This document shows positions 1 to 7,235 of a stretch of DNA of 14,153 nucleotides, one piece after another; the first letter of the stretch is position 1; each line of letters opens with the position of its first letter. The DNA is from an uncultured Eubacteriales bacterium. Its GTDB lineage: Bacteria; Bacillota; Clostridia; Peptostreptococcales; Anaerovoracaceae. The stretch spans positions 1-14,153 of the forward strand of contig CADBRY010000034.1 in assembly GCA_902797195.1 (NCBI GenBank), given 5' to 3'. The position numbers and the translations under genes were made by a program. Below the pieces are notes generated by a model that saw only the letters and a list, made by a program, of their open reading frames with translations, searched no databases and had not been told where the DNA came from.

Positions 1-1
1 G

Positions 2-1141
2 GGCGCATTCCCCATAACCCCTTCAACTGAAATACCCGAATATTTTTCAAGATTTATGGCCAACGGCCAGGTGGACACCCAGTTTGTGCCCGTGGAATCA
101 GAGCACAGTGCCATGTCCGTTTGCATAGGCGCATCCGCGGCAGGGGCCAGATGTGTAACGGCCACATCATCGGCAGGCCTTGCGCTGATGTGGGAGCTCC
201 TTTATGTTGCATCCTCATCCAGACTGCCTATAACCATGGTCGTTGCAAACAGAGCTCTGACCGGACCCATAAATATAGGCAACGATCATTCCGATTCAAT
301 GGGTGCCAGAGATTCGGGATGGATGCAGATCTACGCGGAAAACAATCAGGAAGTATACGATAATTTCATCCAGGCTGTGCTTATTACCGAGGCGACCCGC
401 CTTCCCATAATGGTGTGTCAGGACGGATTCATAACCAGCCACGGAGTTTCAAATATCCAGCTGCTGGAGGATGAAAAGGTCAAGGAATTCGTCGGTGAGT
501 ACGAACCGGAGACCTATCTCCTCAACAGTAAAGAACCCCTTGCGGTGGGCCCCTACGGAACCTCTCCATATTATATGGAAGTAAAGAGGGCTCAGGCACA
601 GGCCATGAAGGACGCAATGCCGGTGATCCTGGATATCGCAGAGAAGTATGAAAAGCTCACGGGAAGATCCTACGGGTTCTTTGAAGAATACCGCATGGAT
701 GACGCCGAGGTGGCTGTAGTGGTCATAGGATCCAGTGCGGGAACGGGCAAGGAAGCCGTTGACCGCATGCGCAGGGAAGGAAAGAAAGTGGGTCTCATCA
801 AGCTCAGAGTCTTCAGACCCTTCCCCAGAGAGCTTCTGGCACAGGCAATGTGCAGAGTCAAGGCGGTGGCGATCATGGACAAGGCCGAGAGCTTTTCAAA
901 CAGCGGCGGACCTCTTTTCAACGAAGCCCGCAGCGCACTGTATGACCTTCCCGGAAGACCATACGCCATAAATTACATCTACGGTCTTGGGGGAAGGGAC
1001 ATTACTGTGGAAGACTTTTACGAGATCTACGGGGACCTGTTCATCATCGCAAGGGACAACGACCCGGGAGATGTGTACAGATATATTGGAGTTAGAGACT
1101 CCCGCTACGAAGAAGGCGGGTTCGATCATAAGAGTGAATAA
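2..1141 (+). CDS. porA: 2-oxoacid (pyruvate-type):ferredoxin oxidoreductase, alpha subunit, 5'-truncated by window edge
   Basis: Alpha subunit of a multi-subunit 2-oxoacid:ferredoxin oxidoreductase, which oxidatively decarboxylates a 2-oxoacid with CoA to an acyl-CoA and reduced ferredoxin in the cytoplasm. The frame is open from base 2, before the first ATG at 56, and those upstream codons read AFPITPSTEIPE. This is the PITPST motif that normally lies roughly 25-30 residues from the N-terminus, so only a short N-terminal piece is missing and 379 residues are visible. Further family signatures follow: a VESEHSAM segment, then GPINIGNDHSDSM and RDSGWMQIYAENNQE. The C-terminal part carries a transketolase C-terminal-like domain. 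The protein is followed 15 bp later by the TPP-binding beta subunit. The gamma and delta (ferredoxin) subunits are not seen and probably lie upstream. Substrate (pyruvate versus 2-ketoisovalerate) cannot be fixed from sequence. The family call is secure; the symbol is by family. Confidence 0.9.
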   Translation, partial: GAFPITPSTEIPEYFSRFMANGQVDTQFVPVESEHSAMSVCIGASAAGARCVTATSSAGLALMWELLYVASSSRLPITMVVANRALTGPINIGNDHSDSMGARDSGWMQIYAENNQEVYDNFIQAVLITEATRLPIMVCQDGFITSHGVSNIQLLEDEKVKEFVGEYEPETYLLNSKEPLAVGPYGTSPYYMEVKRAQAQAMKDAMPVILDIAEKYEKLTGRSYGFFEEYRMDDAEVAVVVIGSSAGTGKEAVDRMRREGKKVGLIKLRVFRPFPRELLAQAMCRVKAVAIMDKAESFSNSGGPLFNEARSALYDLPGRPYAINYIYGLGGRDITVEDFYEIYGDLFIIARDNDPGDVYRYIGVRDSRYEEGGFDHKSE

Positions 1142-1156
1142 TCAAGAGGAAAAGCA

Positions 1157-2086
1157 ATGGCATATAATCTGAAAAGAGAACTGGAAAAACCGGAACGTTT
1201 CGCCGGGGGACACAGACTCTGCGCCGGCTGCGGTGCAGGTGTGGCCGTGAGAGGAGTTCTTAGAGCTCTTGAAGAAGGCGACAAAGCAGTGGTTGGAAAT
1301 GCAACGGGCTGCCTGGAGGTATCCAGTTTCATTTATCCAAACACAGCCTATTACGACAGCTACATCCACACGGCTTTTGAAAACGCAGGGGCGACTTTGT
1401 CCGGCGTTGAAGCCGCATACAATGTGCTGAAAAAGAAGGGTAAGGTGAAGGACACTTTCAAGTTCATTACCTTTGGAGGCGACGGAGGCACCTACGACAT
1501 AGGTCTTCAATCCCTGTCGGGAGCCATGGAAAGAGGCCACGACATGGTCTACGTGTGCTACGACAACGAGGCGTACATGAACACGGGGATCCAGAGATCA
1601 TCTTCAACTCCCCAGTTTGCAAACGCCACGACCTCGCCGGCGGGAAGCGTTATCCCCGGCAAGGTGCAGCACAAAAAGAATCTCACGGAGATAATGGCTG
1701 CCCACAACATCCCCTACGTGGCTCAGACCACCTTCATGGGCGACTTCAAGGATCTTCACGAAAAAGCCAGGAAGGCAATATACACCGAAGGCCCCTGCTT
1801 TATGAATGTGCTGGCTCCCTGTCCCAGAGGATGGAGATACGAGGCGGAGGATCTGGCTGAGATATGCAGACTCGCGGTGGACACATGCGTGTGGCCCATG
1901 TACGAGATCGAAGAAGGCGAGTGGAGGCTTACCTATGAGCCGAGAAAGAAGCTTCCCGTAGAAGATTTTCTTTCAAAGCAGGGACGGTTCAGCCACATGT
2001 TCCGCAAAGGCAACGAATGGATGATAGAGGAAACTCAGAAATACGTTGACGAGCAGTGGGAAAAGCTCGTGGAAAGATGTGAGTGA
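1157..2086 (+). CDS. porB: 2-oxoacid (pyruvate-type):ferredoxin oxidoreductase, beta subunit (TPP-binding)
   Basis: Beta subunit of the same oxidoreductase as the preceding gene; it binds thiamine diphosphate and the proximal [4Fe-4S] cluster. The TPP motif runs from GGDGGTYDIG (GDG at residues 108-110) to YDNEAYMNTG (N137). Cys22 and Cys25 (CAGCG), Cys52 (ATGC) and Cys222 (APCPRGW) are placed like the four cluster ligands of pyruvate:ferredoxin oxidoreductases. The length of 309 aa is typical for a separate beta subunit. The start at 1157 is supported by AAGAGGA at 1144-1150, six bases upstream. The 15-bp gap after porA indicates one transcript. The family is certain; the 2-oxoacid used is not, because Clostridia often also carry a single-chain pyruvate enzyme, leaving this kind for other 2-oxoacids (inference). 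Confidence 0.92.
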   Translation: MAYNLKRELEKPERFAGGHRLCAGCGAGVAVRGVLRALEEGDKAVVGNATGCLEVSSFIYPNTAYYDSYIHTAFENAGATLSGVEAAYNVLKKKGKVKDTFKFITFGGDGGTYDIGLQSLSGAMERGHDMVYVCYDNEAYMNTGIQRSSSTPQFANATTSPAGSVIPGKVQHKKNLTEIMAAHNIPYVAQTTFMGDFKDLHEKARKAIYTEGPCFMNVLAPCPRGWRYEAEDLAEICRLAVDTCVWPMYEIEEGEWRLTYEPRKKLPVEDFLSKQGRFSHMFRKGNEWMIEETQKYVDEQWEKLVERCE

Positions 2087-2143
2087 TCCCCATAGAAATT
2101 GAAAAGATAAAGTAATACATGTAAAGGCAAGAGAAACAGGAAG

Positions 2144-3898
2144 ATGAGCGCAGAGAAAACAGAAAAGAAAATAATGCTTGGAAATGAAGCCTTCGCAAGA
2201 GGGGCATGGGAATCGGGAGTGAAGGTGGTTTCCTCCTATCCGGGAACACCAAGCACGGAAGTCACGGAAACACTGGCAAAATACGACGGGATCCATGTAG
2301 AGTGGGCGCCCAATGAAAAGGTGGGTGTGGAAACAGCCATGGGTGCATCCCTTGGGGGAGCAAGAGCCCTCTCATGCATGAAACACGTGGGTCTGAACGT
2401 AGCTGCCGATCCCTTTTACACCGCCGCATATACGGGTGTGAATGGAGGATTTGTGGTTCTGGTAGCAGACGATAACGGCTGTCATTCCAGCCAGAACGAA
2501 CAGGATTCCCGTTTCCACGGAAGGAGCGCGGGAGTTCCCGTTCTGGAGCCTGCGGATGCTCAGGAATGCAAGGACTTCATGAAGCTGGCCTACGACATAA
2601 GCGAAAAATACGACACGGTGGTGCTCATGAGATCAAACACCAGGATCTCCCACTCAAGAGGAGTGGTCGCCCTTGGAGAAAAGACCGAGCATGAGCTCAT
2701 TCCCTACGAAAAGAATCCTCAAAAATATGTGGCCATGCCGGCCATGGCTAGAAAGCTCCACGTAGCTCAGGAGGAAAGGCTGGAACAGATAGCCGCCGAT
2801 TCCTGCGAATGGGAAATAAACGATGTGCAGATGAGCGACAATCAGTCCATAGGAATCATCACAAGCGGCATATGCTATCAGTACGCCAAGGAAGCCCTTC
2901 CCGATGCAAGCTTCCTCAAGCTTGGGATAGTAAATCCTCTTCCAAAGAATCTTATAAAGGACTTTGCATCCAATGTGGATAAACTCTATGTCATCGAAGA
3001 AGGAATGCCCTTCATAGAGGAGCAGATACGCTCCTGGGGCGTGGCTGTAGCCGGTGGAAAAGACATGTTCACCATCCAGGGAGAATATACAGCCAACGGA
3101 ATCAGAGAGGCCTTCGGCGAGGATCCTGCTGAGGTTGGGATCCATACGGAGGATGCTCCCGGACGTCCGCCTCTGCTCTGCTCGGGATGTCCTCACAGAG
3201 GATTGTTCTACGTTTTGAGCAAGCTTAAGACCAGAGTGTTCGGAGACATCGGATGCTATACTCTGTCGGCACTTCCTCCACTTGCAGCCATGGATACCAC
3301 CCTGTGCATGGGCGCATCCATAGGCATGGCTCACGGCTTTGAAATGGCCACGGCAGACAAGGAAAACACCGTGGCTGTTCTAGGTGACTCCACCTTCCTG
3401 CATTCGGGAATAACAGGCCTGATCAACATGAGCTACAACGGCGCCAAAGGAACGGTCATCATTCTGGACAACAGGATCACGGGAATGACAGGCCACCAGC
3501 AGAACCCGGCCACCGGCAAGAATATCAGAGGAGAAGAAGCTCCCATGGTGGATCTTGGAGAGATCTGCAGAGCCTGCGGCGTGAAACACGTTGTGGAGAT
3601 CGATCCCTTTGATATCGACGACCTTGAAAAGGTCATTAAAGAAGAAACATCCAGAGACGAGCTTTCTGTGATAATAACCAAGAGACCGTGTGCTCTCATA
3701 GTGAAGCAGCCGAACGTACCCTACGAGGTAACGGACAGCTGTAAGAACTGCCGCATGTGCATGAAGATCGGATGTCCCGCAATAGAGATGAAGGACGACA
3801 GACCCTTTATCGTGGCCGAAAGGTGCGTGGGATGCGATCTTTGCGCAAGGGTATGTCCCTTTGATGCCATCCGGTGTGCAAAGGCAACGAACAACTAG
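2144..3898 (+). CDS. iorA: Indolepyruvate ferredoxin oxidoreductase, alpha subunit
   Basis: Large subunit of the enzyme that converts indolepyruvate, phenylpyruvate or 4-hydroxyphenylpyruvate plus CoA to the arylacetyl-CoA and CO2, reducing ferredoxin. The 584-aa length is close to the usual size. The N-terminal pyrimidine-binding domain has SYPGTPSTE at residues 30-39. A CSGCPHRG segment is at 346-353, and the TPP-binding core has GDSTF (414-418) followed by DNRITGMTG (442-450). The C-terminus is a two-cluster ferredoxin domain with Cys533/536/539/544 and Cys561/564/567/571, each set followed by Pro. The N-terminal residues (MLGNEAFARGA from residue 11) match the usual start. The ATG at 2144 has AGGA only 3-4 bases upstream, a rather close ribosome site, and the frame is closed by TAA at 2108-2110, leaving no better start. 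It lies 57 bp after porB and pairs with iorB next door. Confidence 0.95.
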   Translation: MSAEKTEKKIMLGNEAFARGAWESGVKVVSSYPGTPSTEVTETLAKYDGIHVEWAPNEKVGVETAMGASLGGARALSCMKHVGLNVAADPFYTAAYTGVNGGFVVLVADDNGCHSSQNEQDSRFHGRSAGVPVLEPADAQECKDFMKLAYDISEKYDTVVLMRSNTRISHSRGVVALGEKTEHELIPYEKNPQKYVAMPAMARKLHVAQEERLEQIAADSCEWEINDVQMSDNQSIGIITSGICYQYAKEALPDASFLKLGIVNPLPKNLIKDFASNVDKLYVIEEGMPFIEEQIRSWGVAVAGGKDMFTIQGEYTANGIREAFGEDPAEVGIHTEDAPGRPPLLCSGCPHRGLFYVLSKLKTRVFGDIGCYTLSALPPLAAMDTTLCMGASIGMAHGFEMATADKENTVAVLGDSTFLHSGITGLINMSYNGAKGTVIILDNRITGMTGHQQNPATGKNIRGEEAPMVDLGEICRACGVKHVVEIDPFDIDDLEKVIKEETSRDELSVIITKRPCALIVKQPNVPYEVTDSCKNCRMCMKIGCPAIEMKDDRPFIVAERCVGCDLCARVCPFDAIRCAKATNN

Positions 3899-3936
3899 AG
3901 ATTTATTGATAAGGAAAAGGTAACGGAGAGATAAGG

Positions 3937-4509
3937 ATGAACACCAATATACTGATAGTCGGAGTTGGAGGACAGGGAACACTTCTTGCCAGCGTACTGC
4001 TGGGGAATCTGGCCCTTAAATACGGATATGATGTAAAACTCAGTGAAGTCCACGGCATGGCCCAGCGGGGAGGCAGTGTGGTCACCCACGTGAAGATCAG
4101 TGACAAAAAGGTAGGCTCTCCTCTTATTGAAGAGGGTGAGGCCGATATTATCCTTGCCTTTGAAAGCCTTGAGGCATACAGGTGGCTGCCCTATCTGAGG
4201 AAGGGCGGAAGCATGTATGTGAACACCCAGCAGATACTTCCCATGCCTGTGATCATGGGCAACGCGGAATACCCACAGGATATCGAAAAAGTTCTCGGGG
4301 ATAATGCGGGGAACCTTAAAGCTTTTGATGCTCTAAGCATCGCAGAGGATGCGGGCAGCGACAAAGCGGTGAATATAGTGCTCCTGGGAGCCGCATCTTC
4401 GGCTCTTCCCTTCAGTGAAGAGGCCTGGATGGAGGTAATAGAAGAGAACGTAAAAAGCAAATTCATAGAGATGAATAAGTTCGCCTTTATCAAGGGGCAG
4501 CAGGCCTGA
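3937..4509 (+). CDS. iorB: Indolepyruvate ferredoxin oxidoreductase, beta subunit
   Basis: Small subunit of indolepyruvate:ferredoxin oxidoreductase, homologous to the gamma domain of pyruvate:ferredoxin oxidoreductases; that domain contributes to CoA binding and complex assembly. At 190 aa it has the normal length. Visible signatures are GVGGQGTLLAS near the N-terminus (residues 9-19) and the family stretch SEVHGMAQRGGSV (36-48). The start at 3937 has GGAG at 3925-3928, eight bases upstream. A 38-bp gap separates it from iorA, as expected for subunits made together. A 109-bp gap with a hairpin follows before paaK. Confidence 0.94.
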   Translation: MNTNILIVGVGGQGTLLASVLLGNLALKYGYDVKLSEVHGMAQRGGSVVTHVKISDKKVGSPLIEEGEADIILAFESLEAYRWLPYLRKGGSMYVNTQQILPMPVIMGNAEYPQDIEKVLGDNAGNLKAFDALSIAEDAGSDKAVNIVLLGAASSALPFSEEAWMEVIEENVKSKFIEMNKFAFIKGQQA

Positions 4510-4545
4510 CTTAGGAGTCCGGCATTTTATCGGCAGGCTGTCCCG

Positions 4546-4551
4546 TATAAT
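4546..4551 (+). promoter_or_regulatory. Possible -10 element upstream of paaK
   Basis: A perfect TATAAT lies in the 109-bp gap between iorB and paaK. At 17-bp spacing the -35 position holds only CATTTT (4523-4528), and there is no TG extension, so the promoter is uncertain. If active, it would give paaK and the ACT gene their own transcript with a leader that includes the hairpin at 4570-4587. Confidence 0.3.
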
Positions 4552-4569
4552 AAGATAATTCAGAAGGCG

Positions 4570-4587
4570 CCGCAGCCCGCGCTGCGG
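4570..4587 (+). other. GC-rich hairpin in the iorB-paaK gap
   Basis: CCGCAGC and GCTGCGG form a perfect 7-bp stem around a CCGC loop. It is followed by AAAAAGTTATTATT rather than a T run, so it does not look like an intrinsic terminator in either direction. It stands 31 bases before the paaK start and just downstream of a TATAAT. It could be a processing or mRNA-stabilising element, or part of a leader. Function is unknown. Confidence 0.55.
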
Positions 4588-4618
4588 AAAAAGTTATTAT
4601 TCATCGAAAGGATTTGTT

Positions 4619-5920
4619 ATGATTTGGAATAAAGAAATGGAGTGTGCTGACCGTGAGGTCATGCGTGACCTGCAGCTTAAGAGACTGCAGGAAGAAGTAA
4701 AATACGAATATGAAAACGTCCCATATTACGCAGAGAAAATGGACAAGGCGGGAGTAAAACCCGAGGACATCAGAACTCTCGAGGACATAGCTCTGTTGCC
4801 TTTCATCACGAAAGAAGACATCGCAGATAATTATCCCACGGGTCTTTTTGCTCAGCCCATGGAGAATATAATCAGGATCCAGTCTTCATCGGGAACAACG
4901 GGAAAACCCAAGATCATCGGATATACCCAAAGAGATATGGAAGACTGGGGAGAAGCCGTGGCCAGAGGGCTTGCCATGTGCGGAGCCACAGCGGGGGACG
5001 TTGTGCATGTGGCATACGGATACGGACTTTTCACGGGAGGCCTTGGAGCTCATGCGGGAGCCGAGACCATCGGAGCCACCGTACTGCCCATGAGTTCAGG
5101 AAATACGGCAAGGCAGATAGCCTTCATGCAGGATATGAAAAGCAGCATAATCTGCTGCACGCCGTCATATGCCCTCACCATAGCGGAAGCCGTGGAGAGA
5201 GAGGGAGTAGATCCGGAGAAACTGTCTGTTAAAGCAGGCCTCTTTGGAGCCGAACCCTGGACGAAGAGCATGAGGGGCAAGATCGAAAAGGGACTTGGCT
5301 TAAAGGCCCATGACATCTACGGACTTACGGAGATAACCGGCCCGGGAGTTTCCATAAGCTGCGACGAAAACAACGGCATGCATATAAACGAGGACCTGTT
5401 CTATCCTGAGATCGTTGACCCCGAGACTCTTAAGCCCCTGCCCATAGGGGAGACCGGGGAGCTGGTATTCACCACCCTGAGAAAGCAGGGGGTCCCCATG
5501 ATAAGGTACAGGACCAGAGACATCTGCAGACTCATGGACGACAAGTGCCCATGCGGCAGAACGACTGTCAGAATGGACAGGGTACTTGGAAGAACCGACG
5601 ACATGCTCATCGTAAAGGGAGTAAATGTATTCCCCTCACAGGTTGAGATCGTCATCGGCAAGTTCAGAGAGCTGACCCTGAACTATAAACTCATCGTGGA
5701 CAGAGTGGGCAATTCGGACACCATCGAGCTTATGGTGGAATTTGCGGAAGGGCTCATCATAGATGATATCGACTTCGTGGAACACATGAGAAAGAAGGTT
5801 GAACACGCCCTGAGAGAGACCCTCCAGATAGGCTGCAAGGTTCGCTTCCTCAATGCGGGAACACTTCCAAGAAGCGAGGGCAAGGCTGTTCGCGTTGAAG
5901 ATAGAAGGAGGTTCGAATAA
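4619..5920 (+). CDS. paaK: Phenylacetate-CoA ligase (AMP-forming)
   Basis: Adenylate-forming enzyme that activates phenylacetate or a related arylacetate with ATP and CoA to arylacetyl-CoA, AMP and PPi in the cytoplasm. The 433-aa length is typical of PaaK. Visible motifs are the phosphate-binding loop SSSGTTGKPK (89-98), YGLTE (234-238), YRTRD (297-301), the PaaK-type CPCGR (310-314) and the hinge into the C-terminal lid (GRTDDML, then KGVNVFPSQVE). A terminal LPRSEGK gives the likely catalytic Lys422. The start has GAAAGGA at 4606-4612, six bases away. It follows iorAB and overlaps the ACT gene. In many anaerobes and archaea paaK sits beside ior genes, linking free arylacetates to the arylacetyl-CoA used or made by the oxidoreductase. 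Exact substrate (phenyl-, hydroxyphenyl- or indoleacetate) is not determinable. Confidence 0.92.
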   Translation: MIWNKEMECADREVMRDLQLKRLQEEVKYEYENVPYYAEKMDKAGVKPEDIRTLEDIALLPFITKEDIADNYPTGLFAQPMENIIRIQSSSGTTGKPKIIGYTQRDMEDWGEAVARGLAMCGATAGDVVHVAYGYGLFTGGLGAHAGAETIGATVLPMSSGNTARQIAFMQDMKSSIICCTPSYALTIAEAVEREGVDPEKLSVKAGLFGAEPWTKSMRGKIEKGLGLKAHDIYGLTEITGPGVSISCDENNGMHINEDLFYPEIVDPETLKPLPIGETGELVFTTLRKQGVPMIRYRTRDICRLMDDKCPCGRTTVRMDRVLGRTDDMLIVKGVNVFPSQVEIVIGKFRELTLNYKLIVDRVGNSDTIELMVEFAEGLIIDDIDFVEHMRKKVEHALRETLQIGCKVRFLNAGTLPRSEGKAVRVEDRRRFE

Positions 5921-6345
5921 TGGCTGTCAAACAGGTATCGATATTTATAGAAAACGAAACGGGAAGACTGACGAAGCTGACAAAAATATTGGCGGATGCA
6001 GGAGTGGATCTCAACGCCGCCACTATAGCCGAGACAGGTGAATATGGTATACTGAGGTGCATAGTCCAGAATCCGGAAGAGACCTGCAAAGTTCTTTCGG
6101 AGCATGGCTTCATGGCAAGCGTAAGCGATGCCATAGCTGTGGCTATCGACAATAAACCCGGAGGGCTTCACTATGTGCTGGATCTGCTTTCCAGCGCAGA
6201 CATCGGCGTAAAGTACATTTACTCCACCATACAGTCCATCAAAGGGGAAGCTGTGATAGTAATGAAGGTCAGCGATCAGGAGAGGGCCGAGAAGATACTG
6301 GGCGAGGCAGGGGTCAAGCTCTGCGATACGGAAGAACTGAAATAG
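5920..6345 (+). CDS. Tandem ACT-domain protein, likely amino-acid-sensing regulator
   Basis: A 141-aa protein made of two ACT domains and nothing else: the first at about residues 3-65 (KQVSIFIENETGRL, then AGVDLNAATIAE), the second at about 70-137 (AIAVAIDNKPGGL, then YIYSTIQSIKG). ACT domains usually bind amino acids and dimerise. No catalytic or DNA-binding domain is present. Its ATG shares a base with the paaK stop (TAATG), and AGAAGGAGG at 5903-5911 provides a strong ribosome site, so the two are translationally coupled. Stand-alone tandem-ACT proteins are a recurrent neighbour of paaK in anaerobes. A role in adjusting paaK or ior activity to aromatic amino acid levels is inference from context. 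Confidence 0.88.
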   Translation: MAVKQVSIFIENETGRLTKLTKILADAGVDLNAATIAETGEYGILRCIVQNPEETCKVLSEHGFMASVSDAIAVAIDNKPGGLHYVLDLLSSADIGVKYIYSTIQSIKGEAVIVMKVSDQERAEKILGEAGVKLCDTEELK

Positions 6346-6399
6346 ATCCGGGAAACACATACGGGATCGGAATAGGGAAAGGACAAAGACTTAAAAGAG

Positions 6400-7197
6400 A
6401 TGGCCAAAAAAAAGAAACCCATGGGAATAGGATCCAAGATCCTTTTGATGATATGTCTGATAGTTTTCTGCGGCTCAGGTTTTTATCTGGGCAGCTATTT
6501 CTACAAGGCCTGGAAGGCACAGGATGAGTTTTCCCAGCTGACTCAGATCGATATGGATCTGAACGATATCAGGACCGACAAGGGAACCATAATCGGAAAG
6601 TACGCCGGAATGTGGAAGGAGAACAGCGACATCATCGGATGGGTGAAGATGGAAGACACTAAGATAGATTATCCCGTCATGCAGACCAAGGAGGATCCGG
6701 AATTCTACCTTCACAGGAGCTTTAAGAAGGAATACTCGGATTCGGGAACGCCCTTTATGGATGCGGACAGCGACATCTTTATTCCCACATCCAACTGGCT
6801 GATCTACGGCCACCACATGAAGAGCGGCATAATGTTCCACGACATCGTCAAATACGAACAGCAGGACTTTTATCAGAAGCATCCCACATTCAAGTTTGAC
6901 ACCATATACAAGGGAGGTCAGGGAACTTATCAGATAATAGCTGCAGGTTATTCCAAGATATACAACGAGGATGAGAACGTCTTCAAGTACTATCAGTATG
7001 CGGATATAGATTCAAAGGAGAGGTTCGACGAGTATGTGGCGGGAGTCAAGTCCATTTCCGTTTATGAAACGGGAGAGACCGCAGAGTACGGGGATCAGCT
7101 TGTGACCCTGTCCACCTGCACATACCAGACGGAAGACGGCAGGTTCTTCGTGGTAGGAAAACGTATAGATGCGAAACAGAAAAAACCGGAGTTTTAA
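6400..7197 (+). CDS. srtB: Class B sortase
   Basis: Membrane-anchored cysteine transpeptidase that cleaves a C-terminal sorting signal on secreted proteins and joins them to the cell wall or to each other. The 265-aa protein has a Lys-rich N-terminus, one hydrophobic signal-anchor at about residues 13-35, then an extracytoplasmic catalytic domain. The triad is visible: His138 in YGHHM, Cys240 in TLSTC and Arg248 in DGRFFVVGK. TLSTC and the GHHMKSGIMF context are class B-like. The start at 6400 has no well-spaced ribosome site (AAAAGAG abuts it; GGGAAAGGA is 16 bases away), so translation may be weak, but no better start exists. It is 54 bp after the ACT gene without an obvious promoter or terminator between. 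No sorting-signal protein is in view, so its substrate is unknown. It converges on ilvD. Confidence 0.92.
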   Translation: MAKKKKPMGIGSKILLMICLIVFCGSGFYLGSYFYKAWKAQDEFSQLTQIDMDLNDIRTDKGTIIGKYAGMWKENSDIIGWVKMEDTKIDYPVMQTKEDPEFYLHRSFKKEYSDSGTPFMDADSDIFIPTSNWLIYGHHMKSGIMFHDIVKYEQQDFYQKHPTFKFDTIYKGGQGTYQIIAAGYSKIYNEDENVFKYYQYADIDSKERFDEYVAGVKSISVYETGETAEYGDQLVTLSTCTYQTEDGRFFVVGKRIDAKQKKPEF

Positions 7198-7213
7198 AAA
7201 CTCCGGTTTCTTT
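7183..7213. terminator. Bidirectional intrinsic terminator between srtB and ilvD
   Basis: AAACCGGAG (7183-7191) pairs perfectly with CTCCGGTTT (7201-7209), and TTT/AAA extends the stem inward towards a small loop. The + strand tail is TTTCTTTT. Read on the - strand the hairpin is followed by TTTTTCTG, so it can also stop ilvD transcripts. The srtB stop codon TAA (7195-7197) is inside the hairpin loop. Confidence 0.85.
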
Positions 7214-7235
7214 TAGCCGCTTATTAACTGCCGCC

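Noticed and set aside
6346..6399. GATCC...GGATC inverted repeat between the ACT gene and srtB
   Set aside because: Only a 5-bp stem with a long loop and no T run; too weak to call a terminator.
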